From assembly GCA_963976055.1 (NCBI GenBank), contig CAXBJB010000004.1:248001-312000 (forward strand): a DNA stretch of 64,000 nucleotides. Direction: 5' to 3'. This DNA comes from UBA1479 sp963976055. Its GTDB lineage: Bacteria > Pseudomonadota > Alphaproteobacteria > Rhodospirillales > Casp-alpha2. Shown piece after piece: positions 43,944 to 55,246 of this stretch (positions are counted from its first letter, which is position 1; the number at the start of each line of letters is the position of its first letter). The position numbers and the translations under genes were made by a program. The notes below the pieces were generated by a model that did not search any database, was not told the DNA's origin, and was given only the letters and a program-made list of their open reading frames with translations.

Positions 43944-44663
43944 TTACTGCGCGCCGCCGACGGTCAGGCCGCCGCAGACAAACAAAGTCTGGCCGGTGAC
44001 GAAGCCGCTTTCCTTCTTCAAGAAGAACATCACGGCGTTGGCGATGTCTTCCGGTTCGCCCAGGCGTTTGACCGGCACGCCGTCGATGATCTTCTGGGTT
44101 CTGGGGGCGCCCGGCGGGTTGACCTCCTTGAACAGGGGCGTGGCGATGGGGCCGGGGGCGATGGTGTTGACGGTGATGCCGTCGGCCGCCAGTTCCAGCG
44201 CCCAGACCTTGGCCATGGCGGCGATGCCGCCCTTGGTCGCCGCATAGGTCGTGCGCAGTTCCTTGCCCAGGATGACGCGGCTGGACATGTTGACGATGCG
44301 CCCCCAGCCGACGCGTTTCATGTGTTCCGCCGCGTATTTCGCGCAGAGTGCCGGGGCCACCATGTTGAGGGGGACCACCTTGGCGAAATCCTCGGCCTCG
44401 GTCTCGGCCAGCGTTTTGGCGAGCGACATGCCCGCGTTGTTGACCAGGCCGACGATGTCGAAGGTCTGGGCGATGTCGCCGAACACGTCACGGATCCTGC
44501 CGTGGTCATAAAGATCGAGTTCGATGAAGGTCTCGCCCGGAACGAGATCGGCCGGCTTGCGGTCCAGGTTGACGACCTTGGTGCCCGACGCGGCAACGGC
44601 CTCGACGCAGGCGCGCCCGATACCGCTGCTGCCGCCGGTCACGACAACGCATTGTTCCCCCAT
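43944..44663 (-). CDS. Short-chain dehydrogenase/reductase (SDR)
   Basis: 239 aa from ATG 44661-44663, supported by GGGAGA 8 nt upstream on the minus strand; the frame stays open to 44705. Classical SDR marks are TGGSSGIG, NNAG, catalytic Ser in NMSSRV and YAATKGG. The end GQTLFVCGGLTVGG is typical of FabG-like enzymes. The acidic-loop segment VNLDRKP suggests NAD over NADP. The substrate is unknown. It is divergent from the AraC regulator and may be its target. Confidence 0.88.
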   Translation of the reverse strand: MGEQCVVVTGGSSGIGRACVEAVAASGTKVVNLDRKPADLVPGETFIELDLYDHGRIRDVFGDIAQTFDIVGLVNNAGMSLAKTLAETEAEDFAKVVPLNMVAPALCAKYAAEHMKRVGWGRIVNMSSRVILGKELRTTYAATKGGIAAMAKVWALELAADGITVNTIAPGPIATPLFKEVNPPGAPRTQKIIDGVPVKRLGEPEDIANAVMFFLKKESGFVTGQTLFVCGGLTVGGAQ

Positions 44664-44781
44664 TGGATGGATCTCCCTGATGTAGGCGTGGTTGAAGGCA
44701 AGCATCCGTTTAGCGGATTTGCGCCATTGTGAACAGGTTCCGCGCGGCCGGTGTGACGGTGGTCGCAGGCGGTGATTACGC

Positions 44782-44787
44782 TATAAT
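44782..44787 (+). promoter_or_regulatory. Consensus -10 box upstream of the AraC gene
   Basis: A perfect TATAAT lies at 44782-44787, 36 bp before the AraC start. No good -35 hexamer is found 16-18 bp upstream, as for an activator-dependent promoter, which would fit AraC autoregulation. Confidence 0.4.
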
Positions 44788-44822
44788 GTACAGGTGTCCT
44801 TCGGAAGGATCGGCGCCTGTTC

Positions 44823-45803
44823 ATGAGTTACCTGGAAAACCATCAGATTCTGGCGTCCAAAGACCTGCATGAGATGCGGGATATCCTGACGCGGCTGACC
44901 AATACGGACGAGATCGACGTCGTTGGCAAGGGGCATGAAATCGACGCCTCCCTGCGCGCCGCCGACCTCAATGGTCTGGATCTGATGCACGTCACCTACG
45001 GCCACGTGCCGACCCAGGTTCAGGCCTATGAGCACGACGAGGACACGCTTCTGCTGTTCATCCTGACCGGCGGCGCGGCCAACGTTCAGCACAATGGTCA
45101 GGCGTTTGCGATTTCTCCGAATACCGGCCTGATGCGGGACAAGCGAATTCCCTTGTCGGCTCAGCAGAACGCCTTTGAAAGTTTCGTGATACCTCTGTCC
45201 ATTGATGGCTTGAAACAACATGCGCGCAAGCTACTTGGCGAGGAAGCCTGCCTGGCGGATATCCAATTCGATGTCGCGTTGGACCTGACCACGCCGGGCG
45301 GCCGGCACCTGCGCAATACGGTGACCTACATCGCCGAAGCCCTGGATGGTCCCCTGTGCGGGGCCGACAACCCGATCGTCCTGGCGGGCCTCAAGGACCT
45401 GCTGCTGACCAGCGTGCTGTCGCTGTTGCCCAATTCCGCCACGGACGCCTTGCAGGGCCGCCCCAAGGCCGTTGCCGTCCCTTATTACGTCAAGCGGGCC
45501 CGCGATTACATCCACGCCCATGCGGATACGGCGATCACGCTGGAAACCCTGGCTCATCATGCGGGGTGCAGCTATCGGACGCTGCAGACTGCGTTCAACG
45601 ACGCCTTCGGCATGTCGCCCATCGCTTATGTCAAATACGTGCGGCTGACCTTGGCCCACGACGACCTGCGCCAGGCCGACAGCGGCGTTTCCGTCCGCGC
45701 GGTCGCCGCCAAGTGGGGGTTTACCCACATGGGCTGGTTCTCCAAATGCTATGTGGAACAGTTCGGTGTACTGCCGTCGCAAACCCTGCGGTCGCGCGGG
45801 TGA
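44823..45803 (+). CDS. AraC-family transcriptional regulator
   Basis: 326 aa from ATG 44823. The N-terminal about 200 residues are the AraC-binding-like domain found in FeaR/AraC_binding_2 regulators (LDLMHVTYGHVPTQVQ, DEDTLLLFILTGGAANVQHNGQ). The C-terminal two-HTH domain (about 225-320) has ITLETLAHHAGCSYRTLQTAFNDAFGMSPIAYV and AAKWGFTHMGWFSKCYVEQFGVLPSQ. It activates transcription on ligand binding. Likely targets are the divergent SDR gene or the secreted protein gene 196 bp downstream. Confidence 0.92.
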   Translation: MSYLENHQILASKDLHEMRDILTRLTNTDEIDVVGKGHEIDASLRAADLNGLDLMHVTYGHVPTQVQAYEHDEDTLLLFILTGGAANVQHNGQAFAISPNTGLMRDKRIPLSAQQNAFESFVIPLSIDGLKQHARKLLGEEACLADIQFDVALDLTTPGGRHLRNTVTYIAEALDGPLCGADNPIVLAGLKDLLLTSVLSLLPNSATDALQGRPKAVAVPYYVKRARDYIHAHADTAITLETLAHHAGCSYRTLQTAFNDAFGMSPIAYVKYVRLTLAHDDLRQADSGVSVRAVAAKWGFTHMGWFSKCYVEQFGVLPSQTLRSRG

Positions 45804-45937
45804 TGCCCTTCCGATGGGTGCATGCGGGCCCGTGTAATGCTTCAATTACGCAGTGGCTGTCGCGGGCGCGCAAAAATTTCTCCTAGCCCCCTCGTAACCT
45901 TCCCAAAACGCATGCTTTGAAGCGAGGAAGGTGATTT

Positions 45938-46030
45938 ATGGGTGAATGTATTTCAATTCAAAATATCGGCGCGACCTGCGTCGATAAGGGGATGGTTGCA
46001 TGTCATCGTTTATGGGAATTTTTCGCCTGA
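45938..46030 (+). CDS. Candidate 30-aa leader ORF overlapping the secreted-protein start
   Basis: ATG 45938 is preceded by AGGAAGG (45925-45931) at 6-nt spacing, a better ribosome binding site than that of the next gene. The frame runs 30 codons, containing three Cys, and stops at 46028-46030, so it overlaps the first 31 nt of the gene at 46000 in another frame. It could be a regulatory leader peptide or provide translational coupling. There is no family evidence. Confidence 0.4.
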   Translation: MGECISIQNIGATCVDKGMVACHRLWEFFA

Positions 46031-48438
46031 AGTATGTGGGAGTATTGCTCCTGGGGTTGTTCATCCTGGGGGGCAACGGCGAGGACGCGCAGGCGAACTC
46101 GGCCTGGAGAGCCTTGCAGGGCCATTCCGCCTGCGGCGGCGTCGACAAGGCCGGGAACCTCCAGGCACCCTGCAATTTCGAGAAGGCCACCTTTATCCGG
46201 CAATCCATCAAGGCGTGCCCGAAAGGAACGTTCGCCGATTTGGGGTCTTGTTGGGTTTGTCCGACGGGATATGTGCGCAGCGCCCGGAAAATCACGCATG
46301 AACGGGCGTGCCAGAAGAATGTTCCGGACAAGACCGGCCCCGCCACGTTTCTGGGGGCGGTCAAATGCCCGAGCGGCTCCTTCAAGGACGGGCGCAACGG
46401 CGGCGAATGCTGGAGCTGTCCCGCGGGCTATGGCCGCACCGCCGCGAAGGTTGACCAGTGGAATGCCTGTGGCATGATCGGTAAGAAGGCGACGTCGGCG
46501 ATCTTCAAGGGACGGCAATGCCCGGATCAGGATGCCTTCCGCGATCCGCGTAACGGCGGCGAATGTTGGAAATGCCCCGAGGACTACAACCGCACGGGCA
46601 ACCCCGTGACCGGGGCGCGGGCCTGCAAGACGTCCTTCGCGTTCGAGCCGGCGGTCCAACGGGGCGATCTCAAGTGCGAACCCGGTCAGATCTTCGACAT
46701 GATCGACGGTGGCACCTGCTGGACCTGCCCGGAGGGGGCCAAGCGTACGTGGTTCAGCATCAAGTCGGCCAAGGCCTGCCGCAACAACAAGATGCGGTGG
46801 GTCCTGCCTGATCGCCAAAAGTACGGCCTGTTCGGCCTCGGCAGGGGCGCCGACGACATTCTCGCCAAACTCATCGCCAAACGCACGGAGTTGGATACCC
46901 AGATAAAAAAGGCCGCGAAGCTGGCGAATAAGAACCCAGAGGAGGTTCTAAAGGAGGCCTGGGAGGTCATCGACAATCGGCCGTGGGAAAGCCCCTATTT
47001 GTCCGCGGCACTTGGCGCGGCCGTGATGGATGCCGCCGCCAAACCCGCCGGTCAGCGGACGGAATCCGAAAAGCAGCTGATGGGGCAGGTCGCCCAGCTT
47101 ATCCAGTGGAACCGGCAGTTCATCGCCTATCAGGCGAAACAGGCTCATCAAACCTGGGAAGCGGCCTCCAAAAAGGCCTACGAGGTCGCGGCGTCGAAGA
47201 TGGGCGCGGCCGTCATCTATTCCGATTCCATGGTCACGCCGCCCGACTATAACGAGATGCTCGTGGGCTCCATCCAGATGGCTGCCGGCTTCGCCGGACC
47301 AGCGGGCAGCATTCTCGTGCCGTTGTTTATCAAACCGGTGCAGATTGCGACATTTCCGTTCAGGAAGGCGGCAATAAAGGCTTCGCAGGAGGCGGCGAAG
47401 AAAGTGGTCGAGACGGCCCTCAAGACGGGTGGCGGCGCCGGCAGTTGGACATCGTCGGGCGTTGCGACGGCGGCCCTCGGGCCGCTGATGATCGCCATCG
47501 CCGCCGGGGTTATCGTGACGATGGAAATCGACAAGTTCATGGCGTTGGAGAAAGCGGCCGGGAAAATTCAGCAGTCGATCGATATCGCGAACCGCCCCCT
47601 CGACCTCAATATCTTTCTTCAGCAAAAGGACGGGCCGGATGAATTCCTGTTTCATTGGGCGGCCGTGATCGGCGCCGACACGCAGCCGAGCGCCAATTTC
47701 AAAACCCGCCTGGCCGCCTACAAGGCCGGCAAGGACCCGGACGCCAAGCCGACCTCGCCGACCATCACCATCAACAACAGTGTGCCGGTCACGTCGCCCC
47801 CCGCCACCGGATCGACGACTGGGCCGATCACCGGGCCGACCACTGTCGTCACCAAACCCAACGCCATCCCTGGCGCGTTGACCCCGTCCCCGTCATCCTC
47901 GGGCACCATCGATCCGAATTCGATCAAGATCGAAACCATTCCCTCGACGTCGGTGGTGGTGGGTAACCCGAACTTCGCCCCGGCGCCGACGGCGGAAAAG
48001 GCCCTGATCGCGGCGATCAAAAGGCAGCGGACCCAGCCGCCGGGCACGCTGCGGTTCGAATTGACCAATGCGCCGGGCCTATGCCTGAGCAAAAGCGAGG
48101 GCGCGACGGAAGCCATGGCCCTGGCCGACTGTAAGCGGCAGGACAGCCTGTGGATCAGGCCGAACGAGAAGCCAAACGCCCTGGTGTTCCACGAAAAGTA
48201 CTGCGTTAGCAGTGCTGACGCACAGCCCCGGGACAGGACACGGGTGTTGATCTCTAAATGCCAGACCACCCCCAATATGCAGTGGGAATTGCAGGCCGAC
48301 GGCCATGTGAAGATGCTGAAATTTGATTTCTGCATGGCCGTGATCGACAAGGCGGTCGCGGGGGCGGAGGTTCTTTTGCAGAAATGTCAGGGGAATCGCG
48401 AACGGCAGATTTGGCGGCCCTGGGTGGCGGCGAAATAA
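46000..48438 (+). CDS. Large secreted protein with four Cys repeats and ricin-B-like C-terminus
   Basis: 812 aa from ATG 46000, with AAGGGG 8 nt upstream. A signal peptide or anchor covers about residues 8-33. Four repeats of about 50 residues occupy 73-260; each has four Cys in the order CPxG, GGxCWxCP, then Cys about 17 residues later (73-104, 123-157, 174-209, 226-260). A helical, Ala/Lys-rich central region (about 280-560) includes a long hydrophobic stretch near 488-505. A Pro/Thr/Ser-rich linker (about 590-660) precedes a C-terminal region (about 690-812) with QW-like and Cys-pair patterns of ricin-B-type lectin repeats. I do not recognise the whole protein; a surface-binding or toxin-like role is a guess. 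Confidence 0.85.
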   Translation: MSSFMGIFRLKYVGVLLLGLFILGGNGEDAQANSAWRALQGHSACGGVDKAGNLQAPCNFEKATFIRQSIKACPKGTFADLGSCWVCPTGYVRSARKITHERACQKNVPDKTGPATFLGAVKCPSGSFKDGRNGGECWSCPAGYGRTAAKVDQWNACGMIGKKATSAIFKGRQCPDQDAFRDPRNGGECWKCPEDYNRTGNPVTGARACKTSFAFEPAVQRGDLKCEPGQIFDMIDGGTCWTCPEGAKRTWFSIKSAKACRNNKMRWVLPDRQKYGLFGLGRGADDILAKLIAKRTELDTQIKKAAKLANKNPEEVLKEAWEVIDNRPWESPYLSAALGAAVMDAAAKPAGQRTESEKQLMGQVAQLIQWNRQFIAYQAKQAHQTWEAASKKAYEVAASKMGAAVIYSDSMVTPPDYNEMLVGSIQMAAGFAGPAGSILVPLFIKPVQIATFPFRKAAIKASQEAAKKVVETALKTGGGAGSWTSSGVATAALGPLMIAIAAGVIVTMEIDKFMALEKAAGKIQQSIDIANRPLDLNIFLQQKDGPDEFLFHWAAVIGADTQPSANFKTRLAAYKAGKDPDAKPTSPTITINNSVPVTSPPATGSTTGPITGPTTVVTKPNAIPGALTPSPSSSGTIDPNSIKIETIPSTSVVVGNPNFAPAPTAEKALIAAIKRQRTQPPGTLRFELTNAPGLCLSKSEGATEAMALADCKRQDSLWIRPNEKPNALVFHEKYCVSSADAQPRDRTRVLISKCQTTPNMQWELQADGHVKMLKFDFCMAVIDKAVAGAEVLLQKCQGNRERQIWRPWVAAK

Positions 48439-48460
48439 CGCCACCACCGCACCGAAGCGG

Positions 48461-49657
48461 TCAGTTGATGCAGCCGGCCGATCGCATCGCGGCGATCTCG
48501 TGGGCGTCATAGCCCAGTTCGGCAAGGATTTCGGCGGTCTGCGCCCCGACCGGCTGGGGCGGCAGGGTCACTTGCGACGGGCTGTCCGACATGTGGAACG
48601 GCAGGACCGGCACGGTCAGCCCGTCCGCCACGCTGTCGGGGGCGGCATGCGTATGCAGCACCCCGCGGGCGGCGACTTGGTCATCGGCCAGGGCTTCTTC
48701 CAATCGGCGGATGCGGGCCGCCGGAATGCGCCGCTGTTGCAGGAATTTCTCCCAATAGTCGGCCGTGTTGGTGGCGATGATCTCGGCCAGGGCGGCTTCT
48801 TCCTCCGCATGGGCATCCAGGCGCTGGTTGTTGTCCGTCTTGACCATGTCAGGGCGGCCCAGCGCGGTCCATAGGCGCTCCTGTTGCGCTAGGTTGGATG
48901 CCGCGATCATCATCGGCGCGTCCGAGGCTTCGTAACAGCCGATCGTCGCGAAGGGGAAGGTGTTGCCCTTGGGCTCGGGGTGCTTGCCGTTCCACTTGAA
49001 CCCGGTGAGATGCGAGCTGGTCAGGATCAGCGCCACATCCAGCATGGAGACATCGACGAACTGCCCTTTGCCGCCAGTTCGTTCGCGGTGAAGCAGGGCG
49101 GAGGTGATGGCGAAGGCCGCCGTGGTGCCGGTGGCGTAATCGACCACCGGGGCGCCGGTCTTGAGAGGACGGGGATCATCGCGATGGCCGGTCATCGCCA
49201 TCATGCCCGAAAAGGCCTGAAGGATATTGTCATAGCCGGTCAAATGGGCGCGGGGTCCGGTCGCGCCGAACGCCGAGATCGAACAATAGATCAGGCCCGG
49301 ATTAAGTTTGGACATGGCGTCATATCCCAGGCCTAGTTCATCGAACGCCCCCGGGCGGTAATTTTCCACGAAGACGTCGGCGGTGGCGATCAGCCGCTTC
49401 AAGGCGTCGCGTCCCATTTCGGTCTTCAAATCCACCGCCAGGGTCTTCTTGTTGGAGGCCTGCGCCATGAACGCCGTGCCCATGCCGATGTCGCTTAGGG
49501 CGCGGTCCGAGCCCTGCCAACGCGCCTGATCCGGATCATGAGGGGCTTCAACCTTGATGACCTCGGCGCCGAGAACGGCCATCTGATAACTGGCGAACGG
49601 TCCCGCCAGGACATGCGTCGTGTCGATAACGCGAATTCCGTCGAATGCTTTGGTCAT
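48461..49657 (-). CDS. Class III CoA-transferase (CaiB/BaiF family)
   Basis: 398 aa. It begins FDGIRVIDTTHVLAGPFASYQM and has FVENYRPGAFDELGLGYD, ISAFGATGP and the catalytic Asp in APVVDYATG. It is a second family member in the window besides the one at 20466, with clear sequence differences. It transfers CoA between acyl-CoA and a carboxylate; the substrate is unknown. Convergent with the secreted-protein gene by 22 bp, with no obvious cotranscribed partner. Confidence 0.92.
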   Translation of the reverse strand: MTKAFDGIRVIDTTHVLAGPFASYQMAVLGAEVIKVEAPHDPDQARWQGSDRALSDIGMGTAFMAQASNKKTLAVDLKTEMGRDALKRLIATADVFVENYRPGAFDELGLGYDAMSKLNPGLIYCSISAFGATGPRAHLTGYDNILQAFSGMMAMTGHRDDPRPLKTGAPVVDYATGTTAAFAITSALLHRERTGGKGQFVDVSMLDVALILTSSHLTGFKWNGKHPEPKGNTFPFATIGCYEASDAPMMIAASNLAQQERLWTALGRPDMVKTDNNQRLDAHAEEEAALAEIIATNTADYWEKFLQQRRIPAARIRRLEEALADDQVAARGVLHTHAAPDSVADGLTVPVLPFHMSDSPSQVTLPPQPVGAQTAEILAELGYDAHEIAAMRSAGCIN

Positions 49658-49795
49658 TGATCCTCGCTTGGTCTTGGATGGGCCGGTCCTACAGAAAAGA
49701 CCAGAACAAGCGGGAAATGACAGGGAAAAATTGCTGACTTCGCCCCTGATCGGTCCGACTGGGCGTCCCTGGGTAACAACGCCCCCCGTCTTGGT

Positions 49796-50008
49796 TCAGA
49801 CGGCTTTATTCGTGGAGAGTTGCCCGGCAAGGCGGAGCAGGCCGCGCAACAGAACCCCGTCCTCGGCGGCCAGTTCATCAACGACCGTGAAGTGGTTGCG
49901 GCCGGGAACGGTCTCCAACGCGGCGGGAAGGCCGTGGTCGCCGAGCGCCGCCGCATAGGCGGTCGACTGCCGTTGAAGTTCCGGCAACTCGTCGCCGCCG
50001 ACGTGATG
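49796..50008 (-). pseudogene. Remnant of an alpha/beta-hydrolase (esterase / kynurenine-formamidase-like) C-terminus
   Basis: The minus-strand frame that ends at 49796 reads VGGDELPELQRQSTAYAAAL, then VPGRNHFTVVDELA and LLRGLLRLAG. These are the last about 70 residues of a serine hydrolase, including the catalytic-type His in GRNHF and the conserved GGDE before it. Upstream residues in the same frame lack hydrolase sequence: no GxSxG nucleophile and no N-terminal domain. The gene is therefore 5'-truncated. It abuts the tRNA gene at 50119, a common site of rearrangement. Confidence 0.65.
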
Positions 50009-50118
50009 GGCGACCTCATCACCGAATACTTCGCCCGCTCCAGCATCGCGCCGGTCACGGGCGCCGCTAAGACGCAGGCGGGCAGCGGGTCTCACGAATA
50101 GGGCGTGGGGATAGGGAG

Positions 50119-50195
50119 TGGTGGGCCAGGCAGGACTCGAACCTGCAACCAGACGGTTATGAGCCGTCGGCTCTAACCAGTTGAGCTACTGGCCC
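50119..50195 (-). tRNA. tRNA with CAT anticodon (tRNA-Ile2 or elongator tRNA-Met)
   Basis: The minus strand folds into a full 77-nt cloverleaf with encoded CCA. The acceptor GGGCCAG pairs with CTGGCCC, the anticodon loop is CTCATAA and the T-loop TTCGAGT. CAT anticodons belong to Met or to Ile2 with lysidine-modified C34; a non-initiator is clear because the first base pair is G-C. Ile2 is my preference, but sequence alone does not settle it. Confidence 0.93.
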
Positions 50196-50223
50196 TTGAT
50201 CACGTGGAAATTCCCCCTTCTCT

Positions 50224-50258
50224 AACGAAAAGGCCGGAAGCGTCGCCGCTCCCGGCCT
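50224..50258 (-). terminator. Rho-independent terminator of rpoD
   Basis: On the minus strand AGGCCGG-G-AGCG pairs with CGCT-T-CCGGCCT around a short loop (50231-50258), followed by TTTTCGTT (to 50224). It lies 26 bp after the rpoD stop. Confidence 0.8.
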
Positions 50259-50283
50259 GTCGTTTTGGTCCGTATGCCTGGCG

Positions 50284-52362
<2,079 letters not shown>

Positions 52363-52531
52363 GCTCGACCTCTAAATCCGTTGTTCGGGGACCCCGCCCC
52401 CTCCGGTCCTTGCCGCCCTCGGCGTCCGGTCCGGTGCAAACCTCAATGGGGTCCCGATGCCATGTCCCAGCTTGAAAAATGCGTCTCGTCAAACTGCCCG
52501 TTGGTTTAACCACTTGCCGTCCGGCCGCCTC

Positions 52532-54382
52532 CTAGTCGAAGGCCGCTTCCGGCTGTTCGCCTTCGTCCATCATCCGCCGAACCCGAACAACCCAATTCAT
52601 GTTTGCCTCCGACGGGTCCCGCCGGACAGCATCCTGGGCTGCTTGGAGTTCGGACTCCAGGTCCTCTCCGCGCAAGTGGCTAATGGTCGCTTCCCAACCC
52701 TGTCTGGCCTCTGCATGTCCCGCATTGGGTCGGGCGAATCTAGCGTGGTCGTAGGTTCGCGCGCTTAATAGCTGGCTCAGCGCCTGGGAATAACCCTGCT
52801 CTGACAAGTGGTTTACGAGCCCCGTTGTGTCAAGGGGTAAACCACCCGCGTGGGTGATTAATATCGCCTGACGCAGATTGTCAAGGTTCTGGTCATTGAT
52901 GGCGACCTGGCCGAGCTCTTCCTCGACCTCGGCCAACAGCTCCGGATGGTTGATCGCGGTGGCCAAAAGGATGGCCCAGCGCAGGCGCGCACTCTCCACC
53001 GGTCGTGTGTCGGCGGTGTCGGCGCGCAGGCGCTCGGACGGCCCGATCCAGGCGTTGGCGCCCCATTTCCCCTTGCCGAACCCGCGCCCCTGCCGTTGGC
53101 CGCCGCGCCCGCCCTGCCGGCTGGGGCCGTCGGGCCACAGGCGACTTTTGAAGAAATCCTGAAAATAGCGCCGCACGGTGGGGTCGGGGATGTCGCGGAT
53201 GCGCTGGTCGAGGCGTTTGTTCAAATCCGCCCGGCCTTCCGGCGTCGGCGGCAGGCGGCCGCCCGACTCAACCCGCCAAATCAACTCGGACAACGCCGTG
53301 GCGCCGGACAGCAGCGTGTCGAAGGCCTGGCGGCCCTGTCCCTGGACCAGACTGTCCGGATCCTCGCCCGGCGGCAGCAGGGCAAAGCGCAGGCCGAACC
53401 CGGCCTTGAGCAGGGGCAGGGCCCGTTCGGCGGCCCGCGCGGCGGCGCGCTGGCCGGCTGCGTCGCCGTCGAAGCACAGCACCGGCTCCGGCGCCAATCG
53501 CCACAACAGGGCGATCTGCTCTTCCGTCAAGGCCGTGCCCAAGGGCGCGACAGCCTGGCCGATCCCGGCCTGGGCCAGGGCGATGACGTCCGTATAGCCT
53601 TCGCAGACGATGACCGTGCCGGCGGCGCGGATGGCATCCTTCGCCTGGGCCAGGCCGTACAGGTTGCGGCCCTTGTGGAAGAGACTCGTCTCCGGTGAGT
53701 TGAGATATTTTGGACCATCTCCGGCCAACAGCCGCGCGCCGAAGGCGATCACCTGGCCCTGGCGGTCGGTGATCGGGAACATGACGCGGCCGCGGAACCG
53801 ATCGTAGGGTTCGCGTCCGGCATCCTCGGGCTGAACCAACAGGCCTGCCGCGGTCATCAGTCCTTCCTCGACCCCCTCCGCCGCCAGCATGGCTTTCAGC
53901 TTGCCGCGCCCGTCAGGGGAGAAGCCCAGGCGGAACCGGCGGATCGTCTCGTCCGTCAGGCCGCGCCCGCGCAGATAGTCCAGAGCCGGGCGGCCTTCGG
54001 GCATGCGCAGGCATTTCTCGAAGAACGCCGCCGCCATCTCCACGACCTCGGCCAGGGTGCGGTTGCGGGCCCGGCGCTCGCGGTCTTCCGGCGTTTCCTC
54101 GGGCATGGGCAGCCCGGCCTCGCCGGCCAGGCGCTGCACCGCCTCGCGGAATTCCAGACCCTCGCTTTCCATCACGAAATCGATGACAGACCCGTGGGCG
54201 CCGCAGCCGAAGCAGTGATAGTGGTCGTCGTAGACGTGGAAGCTCGGCGTCTTTTCCTTATGGAAGGGGCAGCAGCCCTTGGTGTCGCGGCCCGAGCGGA
54301 TGAGCTTGACCCTGCGTCCCACGACCTCCGTCGCGGGTAGCCGCGCCTTCAGTTCTTCCAGGAATTCCGGGGGGATCGCCAT
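52532..54382 (-). CDS. dnaG: DNA primase DnaG
   Basis: 616 aa. The CHC2 zinc finger is CCPFHKEKTPSF with HCFGCGAHG at residues about 38-63. The RNA polymerase domain follows. The Toprim motif has Glu in VCEGYTDVIAL and the acidic pair in FDGDAAG. A Gly/Arg/Gln-rich linker (about 425-440) precedes the C-terminal helicase-binding domain. It makes RNA primers at the replication fork. The downstream gene is rpoD, 169 bp away. Confidence 0.97.
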   Translation of the reverse strand: MAIPPEFLEELKARLPATEVVGRRVKLIRSGRDTKGCCPFHKEKTPSFHVYDDHYHCFGCGAHGSVIDFVMESEGLEFREAVQRLAGEAGLPMPEETPEDRERRARNRTLAEVVEMAAAFFEKCLRMPEGRPALDYLRGRGLTDETIRRFRLGFSPDGRGKLKAMLAAEGVEEGLMTAAGLLVQPEDAGREPYDRFRGRVMFPITDRQGQVIAFGARLLAGDGPKYLNSPETSLFHKGRNLYGLAQAKDAIRAAGTVIVCEGYTDVIALAQAGIGQAVAPLGTALTEEQIALLWRLAPEPVLCFDGDAAGQRAAARAAERALPLLKAGFGLRFALLPPGEDPDSLVQGQGRQAFDTLLSGATALSELIWRVESGGRLPPTPEGRADLNKRLDQRIRDIPDPTVRRYFQDFFKSRLWPDGPSRQGGRGGQRQGRGFGKGKWGANAWIGPSERLRADTADTRPVESARLRWAILLATAINHPELLAEVEEELGQVAINDQNLDNLRQAILITHAGGLPLDTTGLVNHLSEQGYSQALSQLLSARTYDHARFARPNAGHAEARQGWEATISHLRGEDLESELQAAQDAVRRDPSEANMNWVVRVRRMMDEGEQPEAAFD

Positions 54383-54565
54383 CGGTGATGGGGCCTTCGT
54401 TTGCGGTGCGCTGCAAACTCCGGAGCATATCAGGAGCGCAAGGAATGGGAATCACGAAGGCACGGAGCCGCCGCGTAAAACGCTGATTCTTATCAACGTT
54501 CTTCAAAAATTATCCAGAGACTTATCCCGAGGTCGGGATCGAGACCGTGGGGCCGAGTCGGGAAA

Positions 54566-55021
54566 TCAGCAGAGCTTGTCCTTGACCAGGGCGCTGGCCT
54601 TGGAAAAGTCCATGCGTCCGGCGTACTTCTGCTTCAAGGCGGCCATGCACTTGCCCATGTCCTTGATGCAATCGGCGCCCGTGTCCTTGATCGCGCCCTC
54701 GACGGCCTCGGCGACCTCGTCCGCCGACATCTGTGCCGGCAGGAAGCGTTCGATGACGGTGATTTCCTCGCGCTCGCGGTCGGCCAGGTCCTGGCGGTCG
54801 CCCTTATCGTAGATATCGGCGCTTTCAACGCGCTGCTTGATCATGGATTGAAGCAGGCCCAGGATTTCCTCGTCGGAAATGCCCTCCTGGTTGCCCTTGT
54901 CCCGGGCGGCGATGTCCCGGTCCTTGATGGCCGCGCTGATCAGCCGCAGCGTCGCCGTGGCGCAGGCTTCCTTGGACTTGATGGAGGTCTTCAGCGCAGC
55001 CGAAATCTGCTCGCGTAGCAT
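54566..55021 (-). CDS. GatB/YqeY domain-containing protein
   Basis: 151 aa, the length of YqeY proteins. It starts MLREQISAALKTSIKSKEACATATLRLISAAIKDRDIAARD and continues with the conserved SDEEILGLLQSMIKQRVESADIYDKG and FLPAQMSADEV. The family resembles the tail domain of the GatB amidotransferase subunit and may influence tRNA-dependent amidation. It is the first gene of the minus-strand yqeY-dnaG-rpoD series and is divergent from carA. Confidence 0.95.
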   Translation of the reverse strand: MLREQISAALKTSIKSKEACATATLRLISAAIKDRDIAARDKGNQEGISDEEILGLLQSMIKQRVESADIYDKGDRQDLADREREEITVIERFLPAQMSADEVAEAVEGAIKDTGADCIKDMGKCMAALKQKYAGRMDFSKASALVKDKLC

Positions 55022-55138
55022 GGGTATGTCCCGGTTGTGGCGGAAGCTGCGGACCCTAGCTTAAATCGCCCCTCAAGGCAAACGCGTTCCGATTCTTTAA
55101 TTTGTTGAAATATAAGGATATTTTTTCTGAAACGAGTC

Positions 55139-55167
55139 TTGACCTGATGCCGGGACACGCGTAGAAG
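55139..55167 (+). promoter_or_regulatory. Probable sigma-70 promoter of carA
   Basis: TTGACC at 55139-55144 and TAGAAG at 55162-55167 are separated by exactly 17 bp and lie 79 bp upstream of the carA ATG. The untranslated leader that follows is GC-rich. Confidence 0.5.
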
Positions 55168-55246
55168 CTTGTTTCCAACGCATGCAGGGTCGTCGCCGAC
55201 GGCGCGGCCCGGGCGCCTTGGTCCAACCTCAGCCCGAAAAAGTCAT

